From: Maribacter forsetii DSM 18668
Lineage (GTDB): Bacteria > Bacteroidota > Bacteroidia > Flavobacteriales > Flavobacteriaceae
Length of the DNA: 64,000 nucleotides
NCBI RefSeq assembly: GCF_000744105.1
Contig: NZ_JQLH01000001.1
Coordinates: forward strand, 558,001-622,000
Reading direction: 5' to 3'
Part shown: positions 60,247-64,000 of the stretch, in pieces
Position numbering within the stretch: position 1 is the first letter of the stretch
Layout of the letters: every line of letters begins with the position of its first letter
Notes under the pieces: model-generated
The model's input: only the letters and a program-made list of their open reading frames with translations
Told to the model about the DNA's origin: nothing
The model's database searches: none
Position numbers and translations under genes: made by a program

Positions 60247-62034
60247 TTAATTTATGACGTCTCCCCTTAAAATTCTAAAGTTTTTACGGGCTTCAGGAAA
60301 GTAATAGCTGTCTTGATAATTGTAGATGATTTTCTCGTACTGCTCTTTTGCCTTTATGGGGTCATTGAATTGTTTACGGTAAAGTTCACCCAGTGCATAA
60401 TATGCATCATCGGCAAGAATACCATTGCCATAAAATGTGATGATTTTTTGATAGTTTAACTGAGCGTCTTCGTATTTCTTTTGCTTTTCAAATAGTTGAG
60501 CTTGTTTTAAGAGTGCTTCATCTTCGATCTTTTCCCCTTTATGATTTTCTAATATATCTCCTAAAGCAGTAATGGCTTCGTCGGTTTTATTTTGATAGGC
60601 CAAGAAATCTGCTCTCGCATATTTTTTTAAGGCAGTTTGCGTGGAATCTTCCAACGAATTGTCTGATATCAAAAGGCTCAACTGCATAGCGTCATTTGCT
60701 ATGAGTTGAGAAGTAGAACTTCGTAGTACTTTTAATTGCGTTAATGCCCAATCAAAATCTCCTTTGTAAAAACTGGTTTGTGCTACTTTATAACGTGCAT
60801 CTTGACCTAAAACATCGTTCTTTAATTTTTGCTGAATCTGAGAGAAGAAGATGAGTGCTTCGTTAAACTTTTTGTCATACACCAAAATATCGCCTAGTGC
60901 TAGTTTTAAATATGCAGTACCTCTATCGCTTAATGGTAATTCTAAACTATTCTTTAGCAATTTTTCTGCAGGTGCGGGATCGTTCTTTTTAAACGTAAGA
61001 AAATTTGCATAGGCAACTTGCAGCTGTAATGATTGCGATTTATATCCGTAAATGTCTACAAGAGCATCGTACTTTTTTTGAATAGCATCTAACTGTCCGT
61101 TTGTAGCATTTAGTAAATCAATATCAATAAGGTTTAGTTCTGCATCTAATTGCGTAATCTTATTACTGGTGTTCTCAATGATGTAACCGTAGATATCTTT
61201 TGCGGTGTCATATTTTTCATTATCTAAGGCATCGTTGCCTAAATTCTCCAATCTGGTGGTAGAGCTGCCGTTCATACGTTTAAAAATGGCTTTTTCTTGC
61301 CTAAACGCACTACCGTATTGCTTTTGCTGAACAAATAACCAGCTTAAAAGCTCATTCCAAAGAACATCTGGGTTTTTCTGTGCACGCTCTAGTAATACCT
61401 TTTTTAATAGGATGTTATTTTTATCCGTTGCTTTTTCAGAGATAAAATCATCTATACTTCTTAGAATGTTAGATTTAGAGGTTTTACCATCAATAACAAG
61501 ATTGAGGTATGAGTTGTACATGGCTTCAACATTACCTTGCTCTCCATATATTCTAGCAAGTTGAAAATTGAAGTTTAAAGCAGGATTCAATTCCATTGAA
61601 TTTTTAAAAGCTTTAATCGCTAAGTCCAGCAGGCTGTATTTTTGAAATTGAAGACCTAAGGCGTAACCGTAATTAGGGTTTTTAGGGATAATATCTAACG
61701 CTTTGTTGTAATACGTTTGTGCCATCTGTTCATTGCCCTGTAACTTGTAATTATAACCTAGATCAATTAATAATGTAGGATACGGATTTCGGTCTTTTAA
61801 ACGCTGATTTAAAAAATCTTCAGCATCTTGGTAGCGTTCTAATTGCTGATAGCAGGCAACTAAATCTTGTACGTATTCTGTTCTTCTAGGGCTTTTTTCT
61901 ACTAGTTTTTCATAAAAAACTACGGCTTTTTCAAAATCACCATCAGCAAAATATTGCTTCGCCAAGAAATCATCCTGGGCAAAGCAGAATGTTGACAGAA
62001 CTAAAAATGTAATTATGAAAAAGGTAAAGCGCAT
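60247..62034 (-). CDS. Exported tetratricopeptide-repeat protein
   Basis: A 595-residue protein with signal peptide MRFTFFIITFLVLSTFCFAQ. TPR-like helix pairs fill most of it: KQYFADGDFEKAVVFYEKLV (23-), NEQMAQTYYNKALDIIPKNPNYGYALG, LLDLAIKAFKNSMELNPALNF, and near the C-terminus YEDAQLNYQKIITFYGNGILADDAYYALGELYRKQ and PIKAKEQYEKIIYNYQDSYYFPEARKNFRIL. The last blocks resemble those of outer-membrane assembly lipoproteins (BamD/YbgF-like). It is a periplasmic scaffold for an unknown assembly. I take the ATG at 62034. It is divergent or isolated from the SMR gene. Confidence 0.85.
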   Translation of the reverse strand: MRFTFFIITFLVLSTFCFAQDDFLAKQYFADGDFEKAVVFYEKLVEKSPRRTEYVQDLVACYQQLERYQDAEDFLNQRLKDRNPYPTLLIDLGYNYKLQGNEQMAQTYYNKALDIIPKNPNYGYALGLQFQKYSLLDLAIKAFKNSMELNPALNFNFQLARIYGEQGNVEAMYNSYLNLVIDGKTSKSNILRSIDDFISEKATDKNNILLKKVLLERAQKNPDVLWNELLSWLFVQQKQYGSAFRQEKAIFKRMNGSSTTRLENLGNDALDNEKYDTAKDIYGYIIENTSNKITQLDAELNLIDIDLLNATNGQLDAIQKKYDALVDIYGYKSQSLQLQVAYANFLTFKKNDPAPAEKLLKNSLELPLSDRGTAYLKLALGDILVYDKKFNEALIFFSQIQQKLKNDVLGQDARYKVAQTSFYKGDFDWALTQLKVLRSSTSQLIANDAMQLSLLISDNSLEDSTQTALKKYARADFLAYQNKTDEAITALGDILENHKGEKIEDEALLKQAQLFEKQKKYEDAQLNYQKIITFYGNGILADDAYYALGELYRKQFNDPIKAKEQYEKIIYNYQDSYYFPEARKNFRILRGDVIN

Positions 62035-62037
62035 AAT

Positions 62038-62045
62038 CAAAGATA
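62038..62045 (-). promoter_or_regulatory. TPR-gene promoter -7 box TATCTTTG, near-leaderless
   Basis: TATCTTTG on the minus strand fits TAnnTTTG and ends three bases before the ATG at 62034. If used, the mRNA begins at or next to the start codon. Confidence 0.5.
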
Positions 62046-62149
62046 CATAGAATGCAGTAAGTTGTTGTTAAGTAGATGCTAACAAGCACTTGATTTTATG
62101 CGGTTATAGTATTTATTTCTAGTTAGTAAATCTTGTAATGACTATGGTA

Positions 62150-62476
62150 TTAATGGGATACTACTTTAAGACCTATAATAGAACCAATTAATGTTGTAAT
62201 AAAAAGAATACGTAAAAAAGTAGCTGGTTCTTTGAATACGAATATACCAACTAGTACTGTGCCTACGGCGCCAATACCTGTCCACACGGCATATGCGGTA
62301 CCAATGGGTAATGTTTGTGTCGCTTTCACTAATAATATCATACTTATGGCAAGAGCAACTAAAAAACCAACATACCATAAATACATTTCATTGCCAGTGG
62401 TTTCTTTGGCTTTACCTAAACAGAAGGCAAAAGCTACCTCAAAAAGACCGGCGATTATTAACAGTGCCCAATTCAT
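62150..62476 (-). CDS. SMR-family small multidrug/guanidinium exporter
   Basis: A 108-residue inner membrane transporter with four helices. MNWALLIIAGLFEVAFAFCLGKAKET carries the essential membrane Glu (E13). WYVGFLVALAISMILLVKATQTLPIGTAYAVWTGIGAVGTVLVGIFVFKEP holds the GTAYAVWTG-type block. This pattern is closer to the Gdx/SugE (guanidinium) branch than to EmrE, though the two are hard to tell apart. It works as a dimer driven by proton exchange. Confidence 0.9.
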   Translation of the reverse strand: MNWALLIIAGLFEVAFAFCLGKAKETTGNEMYLWYVGFLVALAISMILLVKATQTLPIGTAYAVWTGIGAVGTVLVGIFVFKEPATFLRILFITTLIGSIIGLKVVSH

Positions 62477-62520
62477 AATACAAATACTTAGTTATACTAA
62501 AGGTCGATAATCTCTACTAC

Positions 62521-63363
62521 CTATTCATTGTAATGTAGGTATTTTTTAAGTGTAGTGTCTTCGCAGATAAACGAAAGGTCTTCATTGTAAATAGCTTGGT
62601 AATCAGCATAGACTTGATTGCAGTTGCTTTCGTTATAATGAATTATTATTACAAGTTTTTCGTCATCTAAAAAGCTTTGTGCTCCAGAGGTATCCCACCA
62701 ATTTTTCTCATCATTGTATGATTCATATGTTACCCCATCAAAATCTTCGGCATTTTCAACGAAGTTCTTTGCCATACATTTCATGCCTTTTTCATGTACA
62801 TAATTACAAAGCTCTTGATAGTAGGCAATACCATCTTCTTTCGATACTTGAATGCCATAAGTTTCTCGCGTATCATCATATAAAGCCCAGTCCATATTAT
62901 CGAACTCTACCCAATCAAAACCTAAATTGGCAATTTTATCAATTCTAGCTTTCATAACATCGATTATTCCGGTAGTGGTGGTGTTTACAAAATATTCACC
63001 TGACCACTCTGCCCATTGTTCTGTAGTTAAAAAAGGTTGAAGTTGATTAAAATTATCTCTCCAATCTTCACCTGTGCCAATGCTTATATATGCCGCCAAT
63101 TGATTTCCATTTGCTTTTATTTCAACAATGGATTCTGCAACATCATCTTCAAACGGATCAACCAATACGTAAGCATTAGTTGCATTTAAAGCAATGTACG
63201 CAACTTGATCTACCTCAAAATTTTCAATATATGCGTGGTTGTAAACTGGTATAGCGTTGAAATTTTCATTTTCTTCCTTTACCTCTTCGGTATTAGTATT
63301 GTCATCTTGGTTGCTGCAAGCAAGAAAGACCGATAACATTAAAAGTAAGATAAGGTTTTTCAT
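62521..63363 (-). CDS. GH114-like (endo-alpha-1,4-polygalactosaminidase-type) lipoprotein
   Basis: A 280-residue lipoprotein. The lipobox FLAC puts the lipid Cys at residue 16, followed by SNQDDN, a plausible surface-export signal. The TIM-barrel blocks of GH114/TM1410 are visible: LAAYISIGTGEDWRDN, NLGFDWVEFDNMDW (catalytic Asp region), KGMKCMAKNF and DFDGVTYESYND. It probably cuts alpha-1,4-linked galactosamine polymers, known from fungal and bacterial exopolysaccharide hydrolases; the exact substrate is inference. No CAZyme or SusC/D genes lie beside it. Alternative: a non-catalytic barrel. Confidence 0.8.
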   Translation of the reverse strand: MKNLILLLMLSVFLACSNQDDNTNTEEVKEENENFNAIPVYNHAYIENFEVDQVAYIALNATNAYVLVDPFEDDVAESIVEIKANGNQLAAYISIGTGEDWRDNFNQLQPFLTTEQWAEWSGEYFVNTTTTGIIDVMKARIDKIANLGFDWVEFDNMDWALYDDTRETYGIQVSKEDGIAYYQELCNYVHEKGMKCMAKNFVENAEDFDGVTYESYNDEKNWWDTSGAQSFLDDEKLVIIIHYNESNCNQVYADYQAIYNEDLSFICEDTTLKKYLHYNE

Positions 63364-63466
63364 AATAAGTATTCAAGGTAAAATTTAAGACATATAAAAG
63401 ACTGTCTGTTTATATACGCCAAAGAATAGGAATTAGCCTATTCGAACCTTAATATGAAAGTTGATG

Positions 63467-64000
63467 CTATTTTAAATCGGGTGCTTTTCTGTGTTTGGTG
63501 CCCTGTTCATAAGAATAGGTAAGGCCTATTAAAACAGGCTCGTCATACATTCTGCCTAAAAACTGAAGTCCCGCAGGTAAATTTTTACTTGTAAAACCCA
63601 TGGGGACGGTAAAAGCTGGCTGTCCTGTATGCGGACTAATAATTTGACTATTATCTCCCTTATATTCTTCTTGAAATTGATTAATTGGTGCTGGCGGGTT
63701 GTTCCATGATGGATAGACTATAGCATCTAGTTGTAAAGAATCCATCATGTTTTCAATAGCTTCTCTAAAAGCAACTCTGCGTATATCTGTATAGGCATCT
63801 AAACAGGGCATTTTTGATTCTTCCCATCTTCCAGTGTGGGCGGCATTTCTTACTAACCTTTCTCTCGCAAAATTAGACTTGCTTCCTACTTCAATAATAT
63901 CTTCAATAGTTTTTAGTGAATCATTTTTAACGTAATCGGATAAAAAAGTCTCGACATTTTCACGAAAAGTAGCACACCATTGGTTTTGTCTTAAGTTTTG
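63467..64000 (-). CDS. Amidase signature family enzyme (N-terminal part outside window)
   Basis: The C-terminal 177 codons of an amidase of the amidase-signature type; the frame is open to base 64000, and the ATG inside (63811) is not the real start. It reads QNLRQNQWCATFRENVETFL at the border, then YPSWNNPPAPINQF, PHTGQPAFTVPMGFTSKNLPAGLQFLGR and LIGLTYSYEQGT, the usual C-terminal region after the Ser-cisSer-Lys triad. The triad (GGSSGG...) would be upstream and cannot be seen. It hydrolyses amide bonds; substrate unknown. Confidence 0.85.
   Translation of the reverse strand, partial: QNLRQNQWCATFRENVETFLSDYVKNDSLKTIEDIIEVGSKSNFARERLVRNAAHTGRWEESKMPCLDAYTDIRRVAFREAIENMMDSLQLDAIVYPSWNNPPAPINQFQEEYKGDNSQIISPHTGQPAFTVPMGFTSKNLPAGLQFLGRMYDEPVLIGLTYSYEQGTKHRKAPDLK

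Overview
The window reads as ordinary chromosome from a marine-type member of the Flavobacteriaceae (Bacteroidota). The support is low GC, several Bacteroidota -7 promoter boxes of the form TAnnTTTG in place of Shine-Dalgarno sites, and type IX secretion (T9SS) signals: a gliding-motility C-terminal domain and a type A sorting domain. Lipoproteins have acidic residues after the lipobox cysteine, and OlsF-like, DUF1501/DUF1800, YraN, DUF4286 and ligase-associated repair genes are present. A Maribacter/Zobellia-like genus is only a guess. I see no rRNA, tRNA, CRISPR array, insertion sequence, integrase or prophage core gene, and no gene-free stretch above 300 bases.

Layout. 1-2751: C-terminally cut VPS10/BNR-repeat exoprotein, divergent from an unusual cNMP-binding/acyltransferase/SGNH fusion (2955-5543). 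5549-9212: exported M28 peptidase, SRPBCC protein, exported M20 amidohydrolase and a CDGSH Fe-S protein. 9366-12496: CAT-like acetyltransferase, orphan histidine kinase, GNAT protein. 12757-15314: ssb and recQ. 15347-19177: a four-gene operon of exported proteins with phage-tail-fibre-like modules and a T9SS anchor. 19362-23341: PAP2 phosphatase, histone deacetylase-like hydrolase, Tex. 23494-28341: repeat lipoprotein, metG and an unlisted 59-residue ORF, with strong hairpin terminators. 28396-31604: DUF1501/DUF1800 secreted pair. 31790-36695: yraN, ACT-like protein, TlpA-like thioredoxin, three TerB-like genes around a malate/lactate dehydrogenase-family gene. 36695-42338: mfd, flavoprotein disulfide reductase, TspO-like membrane protein. 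42396-48316: complete ligase-associated DNA damage response cassette. 48420-53684: fourth TerB-like gene, fructose-bisphosphatase, GNAT, aspartate kinase, OlsF-like acyltransferase. 53681-57217: arsR-arsN-like pair and a five-gene metabolic operon. 57313-62034: mgtE, ksgA, DUF4286-GGCT fusion, TPR protein. 62150-64000: SMR pump, GH114 lipoprotein, amidase fragment.

Themes. Genome maintenance is over-represented: ssb, recQ, mfd and the four-gene ligase cassette. Secreted or surface proteins form the second theme. The best candidates for something under-described are the 15347-19177 surface operon, the three-domain fusion at 2955-5543, the DUF4286-GGCT fusion, and the TerB-like cluster coupled to mfd. 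Several first genes carry a TAnnTTTG box only 4-6 bases before the start codon, which suggests leaderless or nearly leaderless mRNAs. Start codons were moved from TTG to a downstream ATG wherever a better ATG exists.
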